This document shows, piece after piece, positions 32,093 to 43,320 of a DNA stretch of 64,000 bases. The stretch comes from Apus apus. Lineage: Eukaryota; Chordata; Aves; Apodiformes; Apodidae. The notes below the pieces were generated by a model. It was not told the origin of the DNA and did no database searches. It saw only the letters and a program-made list of their open reading frames with translations. Made by a program: the position numbers and the translations under genes. Position 1 is the first letter of the stretch, and every line of letters starts with the position of its first letter. The stretch is from positions 1,426,001 through 1,490,000 of the forward strand of contig NC_067305.1 of assembly GCF_020740795.1 (NCBI RefSeq), read 5' to 3'.

Positions 32093-33150
32093 ACAGAGCT
32101 GCCCCTCCCTCACCAGCTCTGCAGGGAAGCTGCCCCAAGGCCATGGGATGCCCTGGGATGCCTGGGCAATAACCAGTGCTGCACTTTGACAGTGCTTCTA
32201 TGTCCAGTTTGATTGACTCCAGCTCAGGCCAGGTGTCTCACTGGGTCAGGAATGTGGTGCAGAAGGCAGCTGGAGGCTGGGGTGGGTGGGTTTAGGGACA
32301 CAGTGCTGCTCCCAGGCTAAGGATGCCCCGGGAACGGGGAAATATTAAAACCTCTTCAAATTCAAATCCCTCTGGCCCAGCTTTTAAATCCCTCCCCTAA
32401 AAACAAGATCACGAATCCTGCTCAAACCATCACCATATTTAACACAGACAAACCAAAGCTTTGAGGTGGGGAAGTCCTGGAGCCCCCTGCCCCTGTGGGA
32501 CAAGATCCTGGCAGCAGGAGGAGCGGCCTGGCCGCTGTCTCAGGGAGGACACGGAGGCTTTTGCAGCCCATCTCAGAAGAAGCAGAGCTCCTGCCCAAGC
32601 AGGAGTGTGGCATCTAGTGCTTTTCATGTTTTGGCCCCTGGGGAGGTCTCTGTTGGTTCTGTCTTGTGCCTTTGGCTTCAGCTTGGATCGCTCAACCTGC
32701 CAGGTGGGATGGGAGAAAATGTTTAAGTCTGCTCAGCTCCATCTTCAGAGCCCGTGGGGCAAGGGATGGAGTTTAGATGCTGGGAGTGAGCAGAGAGTCA
32801 GGAAAGGGCATCCCAAGTTGTCTGGGGAGTCAGGGTCATGTCAGAGGACATCAAAGGGTCCCTGAGGCTGGCAGCAAGTGGAGGGAGCAAAATGAGAGGG
32901 GAAAGGGTGCAGTGAAGTCTAAATAATTGGGAGTTGAGGAACATGGGCACCTGAGCTGAGGGAAAGGAAAGGATGTCCCAGAGGGAGGAATAACAGAGAG
33001 GAAGAGGAACGAGGGAAGGTGGGGAAATGGCAAATGGGTAGGAGAGAAGGCCCTGGTGCTGGCGTGGGGATCACTGCTGCCTGCCCGTGCCAGGGAGCAG
33101 CACCTGGTGCTGGGTGAAGGGGCTGCAGCAGCAGCTCCCTCTGCACCTAC

Positions 33151-35079
33151 CAGAAACCTCAACGTCATCATAGATGTCCGTGTCCCTGTGAGGAAACAGA
33201 CAGGGAGCTGTCAGCAGCCTGCCCTCCCCTGTCCCCACCACCTCTGATGCTGAGGCAGGAGCCAGCTCCTCCAGTGCCTGACGTGTCTACAGGCCTTGGT
33301 GTCCCCCAGGCAGCCCCACTCTCCTGCTCCCCGTGCTGTCCCCTCTGTCATGGGATGAATGTGGCTCTGGCCCCTCTCACCCTGCCCAGGGGGGGTGGCC
33401 CCATCCCAGGCTGCCAGGAGCTGCAGACCCAGCTGTGCAGGGGGCAGTGCCCCTTGTGCTGGGCCACCAGCAGCATCTGAAGTTGCTGGGCAGGTCCCAC
33501 CTGAGGGACCACAGCTTGGGGAGGTCTCACAGCACCCCAGGAAGTTGCTCCCAGTGCCAGAACCTCTCCTGACCACCAGAAACGGCAGGTTCCACCCCAG
33601 GGTGACTAGTTGGTATTATGGTCATTGCCTGGGTGGGATGGTTCTGAGTTGGCACTCAACGCCAGGGCTGGTTCAGTGCTGGGCAATTGCTACAGGTTGT
33701 GGAGTGGGGAGGAAGAGATACTCACAGGTGCAGCAGCACAGCCCGGGGCACGTAGCCATCTGCAACAGAGCCAGGAAGAGCCCGTCAGCTTGTGCCAGGA
33801 GCTGGGACATGGGCAGGGTCTCACCCCAGCACCTGCCCCTGCCCAGGACAGGCAGGGTTGGGCAACGTCTCACACCCCCAGGGAGAGCTGGGGGCAAGGA
33901 GGAGCTGGCTCCAGGAAGCCAAGCTGGAACCTTGGGAGAAACCTGCCCAGGGTCTTGCAGAGAAAGAGCTGCCAGGCTGGGTGGCAGCTGGCAGGAAGCA
34001 CATGGTCCCTACAGGATCTATTAGGAATTATTATTATTATTAGGATCTATTCCTATTAGGAAGCACTTCCTCATGGAGAGAATGATCAGGCATTGGGATG
34101 GACTGCCCAGGGAAGTGGTGGAGGCACCATCCCTGGAGGTGTTCAAGGAAAGGCTGGAGGTGGCACTTAGTGCCATGGTCTGGAGATGTGGTGGTGTCAG
34201 GTCATAGGCTGGACTTGGTCTTAAAGGTCTTTTCCAGCCTTGGTGATTCTGTGATTCCCTTGAGTGCAACACGGATGGAGGAGTCTGTGCCTCCAGCAAA
34301 GCCTGACGTGCTGGGCTGGTGGCTCCAGGATCTGCAAGGGCTTTGAGCAGAGGTAGAACACAGCCCAGCTAAGAGCAGGAATGCTGGTGCTGGGGGAAGA
34401 GCAGGACATTTGTGCAAAGAGAAGTGGGAACATTAGAGACCCAGGGTACATGTCAGGTCTGTTAAACAGCAAGGGGACATCTCCTGCTGTCTACTGGGGG
34501 GGGGGTGTGCACAAAGAAACTTGTCCCCAAACCTTTGTGCTCCTCACTGCAGGCAAAGCCTCAGGCCCACAGACTTACACCTCCTCTTGCTGTTCCGGCA
34601 GAGGATTTGCTCCTGATTTGTAAACTGAATGACATCCAGAATTTCTCCTCGTCTCAGTGGCAGGTTCTTCCCTCCACCCCTCTTCTCCGCCGCTGCGGGG
34701 TCAACCATCATCTGGGTCAGGACATTGATGCTTCCTTCAAACTGAGACAAACAGAAGCACTGCAGCTCAGCAGCTGTTCCAGGGGAGCATGAGCTGGGCA
34801 CTCCTACAGCTGTGCCTTCCTGGGGAAAGCAGCTCCCTCCCTGGCCAAACGGGGCTGATCTAGTGATGTTTCAGTGGGGAACAGGGCAGGTGGGAGCTGG
34901 GAATTGGCTCATCCCAGTGGAGCAGAGGTCCTCTCAGCTGGTGTGCTGGGCCCTTCCCAGGACGTTGCTGCTCTTTGCTGCTTACCTTGAACTTCTTCTG
35001 GAACTCCCTGTCTGCCTTCTCTTCCTTCTTGCATTCCTTGAGTGTCATTGGCTTCACCTTCTGGGAGACCTGTGCTTCT
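33151..35079 (-). CDS. PRAM1: PRAM1 helical SH3 domain and terminal YDDV exons
   Basis: Exon 35079-34986 gives [20 protein letters not shown] and [10 protein letters not shown], the amphipathic helix that packs on the fold. Exon 34741-34579 gives [20 protein letters not shown] and the [20 protein letters not shown] core. Exon 33759-33726 (34 bp) supplies [12 protein letters not shown]. Exon 33185-33151 (35 bp) supplies [11 protein letters not shown], a predicted tyrosine phosphorylation site. In this family the domain binds acidic lipids rather than PxxP ligands, and the basic patch (KRGGGK, RR) is kept. Confidence 0.88.
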
Positions 35080-38000
35080 CTGCAGGGTCATTACAAGTCA
35101 AAGGAAAGCTCAGGACACCCCAAGCTCTGCTCCCTCCTTTCCCCTTCTCCCACCCCAGTTGCTGCCCCATCATATCTCCCCACACCAGCTCTTCCCCTGA
35201 GCCCAAAGGTCCCTCCCTCCAGGGCCTCTGGGGCTCCTGGGCCAGGTTTGAACCTGCCCCTTGTGCTCCTCACCACAGGTATTTCTATCACAAGCTCAGC
35301 AGAGACCATGAGACCCCCAAACTTTGTCAAAGCAGTGAGGAGCTCTGGCCATTTTGGGTCTCTTGGAGTAAAAACCCCTGTTACCTCTGTGCTGGCGCCA
35401 GGAAGGCAACCCTGTTGGAGGCTGGACCAGCATCACCACCTGTAAAACCAAACCCCAGGAGAGGTGCTGCTGTGAGGCTGCTGTGAGGTGCAGACACCCC
35501 TTGAGACAGGACACAAGACTGAAAGAGCAGCAAGAGCTTTCTCCTGCTGGGAGAACTCAGGAGCCCTGAGCTTGCACCCTGAGCAGGGAGGGGCTGAGGG
35601 CTTCCCAGGCCCATTTAGAAGGCAGCAGAGAAACCCACCTCCCTCCAGTGGGCTCAGCACAGGCCCCACTGCTGCCCATGGCTGGTGCTCTGACCTGCAG
35701 AGCTCACCCCAACCAGCACCCTCCTGGACCCACCTCCTCTGGGGTGGGGATAGGCTGGGGGCCGGGACACGAGGGGCAGCAGAAAGCCTTGGTCTGTCCT
35801 GAGCAGCCCCACAGACTCCACGTCGTCGTAGATCTCATCTTCATCCCTGTGAGGAGGCAGACGGTGAGTAGGAAGCCGTGTTGTGGTGATGGCACCAGGG
35901 GCCAAGGGGAGAGGGTGGAGGCTGCAGGGCCATGGGGAGCTGCCCGTGGGGCTGGGGCAGAGCAGCAGCTTGTGCCACAGGGCTCGGGAAGATGGCACAG
36001 CAGCCTGGGGCAGGTGATGGGCAGCAGCCAGAGCTGAGGGGTAACGGGACGGCGCTCTGCACCACGGGAGCTGCCTGCACAAGGTGCTGGCCCATCATGG
36101 ATGTTAGGAACAATTTCTTTACTGAAAGAGTGGTCAGGCATTGGAACAGGCTGCCCAGGGAAGCGGTGGAGTCACCATCCTTGGAGGTGTTCAAAACAAC
36201 ATGTGGACTTAGCACTTCAGGACAGGGTTTAGTTGGGACGGTGGTGTTGGGCTGATGGTTGGACTTGATGACCATAATGATTCTCCAGGCTCCAGAAGCA
36301 GGCAGAAAAACCCAAGGACACCTCTTGCTGTTCCCTTTTGAGCCCTTCCCACTGGGTTAGGACAGCCTGGAAGCCACCTAGAACAGAAGTGTGGCCTCAG
36401 CCCTTACCCCTTCACCCTCGGACCATCCTGCGGTGGGAACCGCGCTGGGGCCACGTAGCCTGGTCTTGGGTAACCTGGGGTAAACAGGAAAGGGAGGGAG
36501 GAGCAAGGGATTATTTCACATTTTCTCCTTGACTCCATCACCCAAAACTACCCTGGGCTAGATGTAGTGCAGAGGGAAGTGGGGAGATAAAACTGCCCAC
36601 ACCTCTGGATCCAAAGAGGAGCTTTTACTCCTTGGCCCGTCTCTAGATTTTCTTCCCCCCCAGCTCGTTGGGACCTCACTGAGGAGCTTTAACACATCTT
36701 TTCCCATTCTTATATCCCTAATGTTACTTCCTCCCTGGACCAATAACAAAAGGGGAGGGAAAGAGGCCAAAATGGGTATTTTGAACATGGTGAAAAAGGC
36801 CAAAATCCAGATCTGTACCAGAGTCAGGGCAAGTCCTGGATGTTGCCATGTGCTCAGGAGCATCATCAGCCAGAAGATGCTGCTGCATCATCTATGATCA
36901 CTGGCACACCTACATCCCTGCCAGAATCCTGACAGTTTTGTCACCAGCCTTGCAGCTCTCACCAGCCTGGTCAACCAGGCCCCAACCAGTGCCCTGAACT
37001 GGCCTCACTCCAGTTTGTCAGCATCCTGCCTGTTACTTACTCCAACCCTACTCCCTAGAGGCATTCCAGAGCCTGATACGTGTTCCCAGCCAGGGACAGG
37101 GCACGTAGCCCCCTTTGACTCTCTGCTTGCTGTCCTTCTCTCATTCCTTTCTGCACACCAAGCCTATCACTGGCCCAGGTTGCCCAAGGAAGCTGTGGCT
37201 GCCCCATCCCTGGCAGTGTTGAAGGGCAGGTTGGATGGGGCTTGGAGCAACCTGAGCTGGTGGGAGGTGTCCCTGCCCATGCAGGGGTTGGATCTAGATG
37301 ATCTTTAAGGTCCCTTCACACCCAAACCATTCTATGACTCTATGATTCTATAAAAGCCCCTTTAGCATTACCAGCCCCCACCTCTCCAGCAGCCTCCCTC
37401 CAATATTTCCATCTCCCAGGAGCTCCAAACCCTGAATGGGGAGATTTTCTGGGAGATTTTCCTTCCTGAGTGAGTAGCAGCATCCTTCTCTGAGGGACCT
37501 GCAGCTGCCTGGCCGTACCCAGCTGAGTGCTCCTTGGTGGCTCCACAGCAGGTTTCCCAGGACGTGCAGCTGCACCAAACTTCTCCAGATCCACGGCAGG
37601 AGGACGCCTGGGCTTGGCTGGCCTTGCTCCCAGCACCTTGACATGGGGCAGAGGTTTCCTCCGAGGCAGAGCTGGGTGCCCTGTCCTGTGGGGTCTTCCC
37701 ACAGCGTTCAGGGAGGCTCCCACAGCTCTGCCTTTGGCAGGAACTGCTGAAGGACCCTTGTCTTTGGCAAATGGCCACGTCTGTGGGGCTAGGCTTCTCT
37801 GGGGAGGATCAGAGGTGGCTCCCACCTCCCTGTTCAATGTGTCTCCTCCTCCTGGCTTTGCAGGGGCTGGGGAGAAGCTGGAGTCTTGAGCAATCCCCTT
37901 CTTCAGTCTCAGCATCCACCCCGGGGCCTCACTGACGGCGTGAGGAGGTGAATGCTGTCCCACACTCTGACTTTTGCTGTGAGATGGAGAAGCTCTGCTG

Positions 38001-41000
38001 AAGTCCACCCTCCTGCCCCAGGGGGACTCAGGAGGAGGCTCACCCTTGGAGCCTGGTGCTGGGGTCTGTCCCAGCTCCACTGCAAGGGATGTGGCCAGAG
38101 GGTCTTTCCTGTCCCCTTGGAGCTTTGCCCGGAGGTGCCTCACCACAGCCTCTTTCCCCTCCAGGTGTGTCTGCAACCAAGAAAATCTCCAGTTAAAACC
38201 CCATGGAGGAAAATGAGTCAGAAAGTCCCCTGGGGAATTCCTGGCCTGACACTGAACCTCCTCCATGAAATGTGGTTCTGGAGAGTGCCTGAGAAAACAC
38301 CACCAGGCTGCACCAGATCAAGAGCAGGTCCCACCATCATGAGGACATCAAGGTGTTCCAGGAAGTCTTTTGGTCAGATCCACACTTTGTCCACTACCAG
38401 GGACCAACAAAACAGAGGGATGGGATGGCAGGAGTTGGTGGGGGAGACCACACAGAGCCACCCATCATCATCCCTCCCTGGGAGGAAAACCAGGATGATG
38501 CTGCTGAGGTGGAGCAGAGCCCCTGCTCACTGGGCCACACTGCAACATCAACACCAGCCACATTGCTCTCGCTTTGGAGACAAGTGCAGTGGGCCCAACA
38601 TTGCCCTTGCTTCAATAGCAAGTGCAGTGGGCTCAGACACTCCAGCACTTTCTGATCTTGCCTCCTAGAGCAGTGAGTCCAGACAACTGGGCACCTGCTT
38701 GTCCTAGAGCAAATACAGCACTTTGGGGTGATGAAGCACTTCCCAACCACGCCTGGAACTCTGCTGTTTGTAGAACGTACCTGAGACCCCTCCTGCTCAG
38801 ATCACAGGCTCACTCTGAAAGTTCCCAAGGATGCTGGTTGACAGGCAGGTGAACATGAGCCAGCGTGTGCCCAGGTGGCCAAGAAGGCCACCAGCATCCT
38901 GGCCTGCAGCAGGAATGGTGTGGCCAGCAGGAGTAGAGAGGTGATGGTGCCCCTGTGCTCAGCACTGGTGAGGCTGCACCTCAAGCACTGGGGTCAGTTC
39001 TGGGCCCCTCACTTCCAGAGGGATGCAGAGTTGCTGGAACGTGTCCAGAGGAGCTACCAAGCTGGTGAAAGGTCTGGAGAACAAGTTCTATGAGGAGAGG
39101 CTGAGGCAACTGGAATTGTTTAGTTTGAGGAAGAGGAGGCTGAGGGGAGACCTCATTGCACTCTGCAACTGCCTGAAGGGAGGTTGTAGGGAGGTGGGAG
39201 TTGGGCTCTTCTCTCAAGTGAATAATGACAGGACCAGAGGAAATGGCCTGAAGCTGCACCAGGGGAGGTTTAGCCTGGAGATTGGAAAGAGTTTCTTTAC
39301 CAAAAGAGGGGTTGGGCAGTGGAACAGGCTGCCCAGGGAGGTGGTGGAGTCACCATCCCTGGAAGTGATGAAAATAAATGTACATACAGTGCTTAGAGAC
39401 ATGATTTAAGCACTGAACAGGTAAATTAGGTTATGGTTGGTAGATTTAGGTTATGGTTGGACTTGATCATCTTCAAGGTCCCTTCCAACAGGTTAACCTC
39501 TATATCTCTGTGTGTGTGTGCAATTTAGTTTAGAAACTTTGATAGATCTTTACAGAACCTCTGTATTGATTATAGCAAATCCTTGACTTTTTATTAAGCT
39601 GTCAGAAAATCATATGAACTAATTTTATAATTTTAATTTATTTAATTTATTTTAATAATTTAATTATAACAGTGTCAATCAATGTTAATTTACTGCTATT
39701 TCAAATCACACCAGACCCATAGTTCAGTGTTCAAGGCCTACACTGAAATCCCTACATCTAAACCCCTTAGTTGCACACTGTTGAGTAAGCCTGGGACCAG
39801 GAGTGGATCCAGTTGGACCCAAACTCCTCTTTGAGAAGGATTTTAGAAAGCAAGGGGCTCCACTCTGAGCCCCATGACTCAACAGGAGGGTCTTCCTCAT
39901 TCTTTTCCCCGATCCCTGCGCAAATCACCCCAACCCATTCCTGCCTCAGTCTCCCCTGTCCCTGCATAAATCATTTCCTCTGATACCCGTGTAAGTCCCT
40001 CCCATCCAACTCCAACCCCTACACGTCCCTTCCACCCAGCCAGTAAAAGACTGAACCTTGACACACAATTCTGTGAAGTTGCACTTTCCTAAATCTGTAT
40101 TTAAATCACCTTTTCTTGGTATCTTTGTTGGTGATTCTTGAGGTGACCTTAAGAGCTCCCACCCTTGTCAGTGACAGCTGCTGAACCTCATCCTGCCAAA
40201 GCCTGCGTCTGACAACAAAAAAGGGCCAAGAGGCAGAAGATCTGCCCTACTTTTCTGACCAGGGTGTTTCCTGTGCTGCTCACCCTGAGCACATGTGAAG
40301 TGGGACCTGCTGCCACCCACCTGGACCTGCCCTGGCTTCCTGAACGACTGAAAAAACCCTTTTTCTGAAGCCTCCAAGGAAAGGCTGCCAGGAGGAGCCT
40401 GGGTGACTTCTGGAAGAAGAGTGCCAGGTTCAAGGGACGGCACAACATTCCCCTAAAGCTCCTCAGATCCACCTCATAACAGGGCGGGGGGGGATCATCT
40501 GGCTCTCCCACATCTTTCTCTCCCCCTCCTTGTCCCTGGGCCACAGTGTCCCTGCTGGTCCTTGCCAAGCCATCAGCTTTGATTTTGAAGTTCTCCTCCC
40601 TCTGGGATTTCAGCTGGGGCTTGTGCTTGCATAACCTCTTCCTTTCACAACTGCAGGGCTCGTCCTCAAAAACCTAGCACAGTATTTTTGGGCACAGAGA
40701 GCTCAGATGTGTAAAGACACCTAAACAGGTGCAAGTTCCCCTCACATCCCCAGGCAGTCACCCCAATTTCCCAGCTAAACGTTGCAAACCCAGCACTGGG
40801 AGCACAACCCGTGGCAAAGCAGCGTGGACTGGCTGTTCCCTGCACACCAGGCAGTGGCATTTTCACACCAACTAGGGGAAAAAAGCAACTTTTTCCAGAT
40901 TCCCAACTATGCTGCCAGGATTTTTGGCACCTGAATGATTCAGGGATTTGTGACCACCCATTTTTGGAGCTGTTTCCTGAGCTGGGGCTTTGTACAGAGG

Positions 41001-41352
41001 TGCACCTGTGGGATACAGCACCACTTGTCACCATGGTCAGCCTCAGCTTTTTCAGTATGTTCTGCACTGGTGGATGTTCTGGAGTCAGTGCAGAGCGTGG
41101 CCTCCTCCTCCACGGATTTGATAACCAGCCCACCATCACCCGGCAAATCTCGCACTGAGCCCAGGAACTGATCAGAGACCTTTGAGCCTCCAACCAACTC
41201 CAAAGTACTGGCTGACTTTGTCTTCCAGGAGAATCCAGCCCCTCACAAGGATCTGCCAAAGCCTTTCCAAGCAGGAGACCCAGCTCTGCTCCCTGCACCC
41301 CATCCCCAGGTCCAGCACAGCCTGGCTCCAGTTCTTACTCACCATTTTCCAT
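33151..41352 (-). CDS. PRAM1: PRAM1, FYB/ADAP-family immune adaptor
   Basis: Cytoplasmic adaptor of myeloid and lymphoid cells that links SLP-76-type proteins to integrin and lipid signalling. Coding exons on the minus strand: 38170-37519, 36474-36408, 35846-35734, 35439-35385, 35079-34986, 34741-34579, 33759-33726, 33185-33151, all with matching phases. In order they give a basic proline-rich segment with [20 protein letters not shown], a [10 protein letters not shown] motif, a charged helix [17 protein letters not shown], a helical SH3 domain containing [20 protein letters not shown], and a closing [10 protein letters not shown]. GGGKxLxxRRGEILxVIxFT and YGYVPR match human PRAM1 better than FYB1 or FYB2. 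A possible start exon (ATGGAAAATG, 41352-41343) has a good donor but the wrong phase to join the 652-bp exon directly, so at least one 5' exon is missing; the stop exon is also unplaced. PRAM1 diverges from POLE4 and lies just upstream of the transporter on the same strand. Confidence 0.85.
34040..34262 (+). mobile_element. CR1 LINE 3' fragment
   Basis: aggaagcacttcctcatgga to the tail aaaggtcttttccagccttg, preceded by a short att-rich run. In the PRAM1 intron after the hSH3 exon. Confidence 0.85.
36095..36290 (+). mobile_element. CR1 LINE 3' fragment
   Basis: ggatgttaggaacaatttct through ggttggacttgatgaccata. In a PRAM1 intron. Confidence 0.85.
37165..37352 (+). mobile_element. CR1 LINE 3' fragment
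   Basis: actggcccaggttgcccaag to the terminal attctatgactctatgattc repeat, the usual CR1 microsatellite-like end. In the PRAM1 intron next to the 652-bp exon. Confidence 0.9.
37519..38170 (-). CDS. PRAM1: PRAM1 652-bp proline/lysine-rich exon
   Basis: It opens after a CAG acceptor with [29 protein letters not shown] lines up with the conserved FYB/PRAM1 N-terminal motif DFRSIKAKFQ, so the protein start should be close upstream. The rest is rich in Pro, Lys, Arg and Ser, and ends [11 protein letters not shown]...STQLG at a GTACGG donor in phase 1. The human protein has long KKPPQPE-type repeats here; they are absent, so this version is shorter. Confidence 0.85.
38845..39500 (+). mobile_element. 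CR1 LINE 3' end
   Basis: About 650 bp, same subfamily as the inverted pair near transporter exons 6 and 7 (ggttatggttggtagattta tail). In the first large PRAM1 intron. Confidence 0.9.
39501..40469. other. PRAM1 intron, AT-rich stretch
   Basis: A TTTAAT-rich block at 39610-39680 stands out from the GC-rich locus. No exon or repeat family recognised. Confidence 0.5.
40470..40645 (-). CDS. Possible additional 5' exon of PRAM1
   Basis: After a CCCTGCAG acceptor near 40645, a long open frame reads [20 protein letters not shown] then [20 protein letters not shown] and [19 protein letters not shown]. It is charged and proline-bearing, like FYB-family linkers, and lies between the putative start exon and the main exon. 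No clean donor was found and the phase does not settle the join, so it may be chance. Confidence 0.25.
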
Positions 41353-42069
41353 CAGCAGACGCCCTCCTGCGTGCTCAGCTCCTCTCTGAAGGCCACCGGA
41401 GGCATCCGAGAAGAAGGACTGGTGCAAGGACAGCCTCTCCAAAGTCCCCCTGCTCTGAAACCAGAAGCTCTTTCCTAACGGTTGGTGAGAAGCTGCGTGC
41501 AACGCCAGGAAGTCGCTGCAGCCCGACTGTGAAACAGTGGGAGGAGGAGGAGGAAGAGGAGGAGGAGCAGCTCTTGGTGCACTGCTAGCTGGGGCTCTGC
41601 TGCTGTTGGGAAGCCCGAAGCCCACCAAGCTCTGCTGCCCACAAGAGTCTCAACCGAAAAAAGAGCCTGGAGTTCAGGGAGTGACTCTGGGACGTGAGGG
41701 ACGAGGTGCCACGAGGATCAGGGGGGCAGGTTATGTTCTCATCTAGGGTGGCCAATGTCAACCTGCGGCAGGTCAGGTCTTCAGAGCCCCATGGGGTCTG
41801 CAGAGGCAATTTGTGGGGGTCACACAGCAAAACCAGCATGGCCCTGCACGGCCGAGACCGGCAGGAGCGCGGGAGGGCTGGGGAGGGGGTGATGGCATCC
41901 CAGGGTACCCAGAACCTGGGGATGTCTCCTCCGTTGAAGAGCCGAGCTCCACCAGGAACCAGGGGAAGTGCTCTGCACAGTGTGGCAGCGAGTTGGGCCA
42001 TCTCTGTGTTGAAACCTGCTGGTTTCACCCTTTCTTGCCTCAGAGGCAGGAAAGGTCTGAGGGTTTAGT

Positions 42070-42172
42070 CAAGCCCCGTGGCAGGGGTGGTCTGGCTGGC
42101 AGGGGTGGTCTGGCTGGGAGGGGAGGTCTGGCTGGCAGGGGAGGTCTGGCTGGCAGGGGAGGTCTGTCTGGC
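42070..42172. repeat. 19-20-bp GC-rich tandem repeat
   Basis: Five to six imperfect copies of a unit like ggcaggggaggtctggct, at the left border of the POLE4 CpG island. The open frames read through it (GLAGRGGLAGRGG and similar) are repeat artefacts. Confidence 0.8.
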
Positions 42173-43320
42173 TGCGGGCAGGCGGGGATGTCCCTGTCCC
42201 AGGGCAGCACGTCCCTCCAGCCCTCAGGAAGGGGTCCCAGCAGCAGCGCCCAGGCCGGCTCCTCCCGTGCGTGGCTTCAAGGACAAGACAGCGCAGCAAG
42301 GACGGGAGACAGGGACGCGTTGGCCAAGGGTCGGGGGGTGCCCCAGGCAGGCACTGGGGGGTTTGGTTCCCCCCGGACAGGGAAGGGTTGCAGAGGGGGG
42401 TGTGGAGAGGTCCCGCGCAGGAGCAGCAGGGAGGGGGACGCGCGGGGGCACAGCCCGGCGGGTCCCCGCGGCTGCAGCGCCCTGCCCGCTGCGGGGGGAG
42501 GCCCGAGAGGGGCCCGGGGCGATGGGGACGCTCCCGAGGCCAACTCGGAGGGACCCCGGGGAGCTGTTTGGGGGTGGGGGCCGCGTTAGGGGGGATGCGG
42601 TGACAGAAGCTCCAGGGCCACGTTTGGGGGGGGGGGGATGACGTGAGGATGCGGGACCGCAGGCGGGGGCGACGCGGGGGGGGGCTGGGGGGGGGGGTTT
42701 CGGGCATCCCCGCACGGGCACGACCGCTCCCCGGGCTCCGCGGGGCGCGGGTTCCGGGGGTTCCGCGGGGCCGGAGCCGCCTCGTCCCGCCCCGGCGGGG
42801 CCGCGCAGGCGCGGGGCGGGCGCGGGGCGGGCGCGGGGCGGGCGCGGGGCGGGCGCGGGGCGGGCGCGGGGCGGGCGCGGGGCGGGCGCGGGGCGGGCGC
42901 GGGGCGGGGGCGGGCTCGGGATGGCGGCGGCGGCGGCGGCGGGGCCGGTGGCGGAGGCGGCGGGGCCCGGGGAGGAGGCGGCGGGGCCGGGGGGCCCGTC
43001 CCGCCTGGCGCGGCTGCCGCTGGCGCGGGTGAAGGCGCTGGTGAAGGCGGACCCGGACGTCACCCTGGCCAGCCAGGAGGCCGTGTTCGTCCTGGCCCGC
43101 GCCACGGTGAGGGGCGGCCCCGGGGGTCGGGGCTGGGCACGCGTGGCTCCTGCGGGGTTTGGCCGGCGGGGTGAGGAGCGGGCGGTGTTTCCCGGCGGCG
43201 GGAGGGCGGGCCCGGGGCTCCCGCGGCGTCCGCGGGGCCGAACCCGCCGCCCGGGGCTGTTCCCGCCGGGCGGGGCCGCGGCGGGGCTGGTGGGTGCGGA
43301 GCAGAGCGAGGGGCCCGGGC
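42150..43320. promoter_or_regulatory. CpG island covering POLE4 promoter and exon 1
   Basis: Very high GC and dense CpG from about 42150 to 43320, unlike the CG-poor flanks. It contains the POLE4 start codon and a run of GC boxes directly upstream. No TATA box is seen, as expected for a housekeeping gene. It may also serve the minus-strand PRAM1 side, but PRAM1's putative start exon at 41352 lies outside it. Confidence 0.85.
42806..42907. repeat. 10-bp GC-box minisatellite upstream of POLE4
   Basis: About ten head-to-tail copies of gggcgggcgc, ending about 14 bp before the POLE4 ATG. Each copy carries a GGGCGG core, the classic Sp1/KLF site. It lies in the expected core promoter or 5' UTR. 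Confidence 0.9.

Noticed and set aside
32856-32865. Possible terminal PRAM1 exon giving a short VSGTL end
   Set aside because: Only ten bases long; it could be placed by chance at many CAG sites.
33151-38170. Identification of the adaptor as FYB1 or FYB2
   Set aside because: The hSH3 core (GGGKxLxxRRGEILxVI) and a single hSH3 domain fit PRAM1; FYB1 has two such domains.
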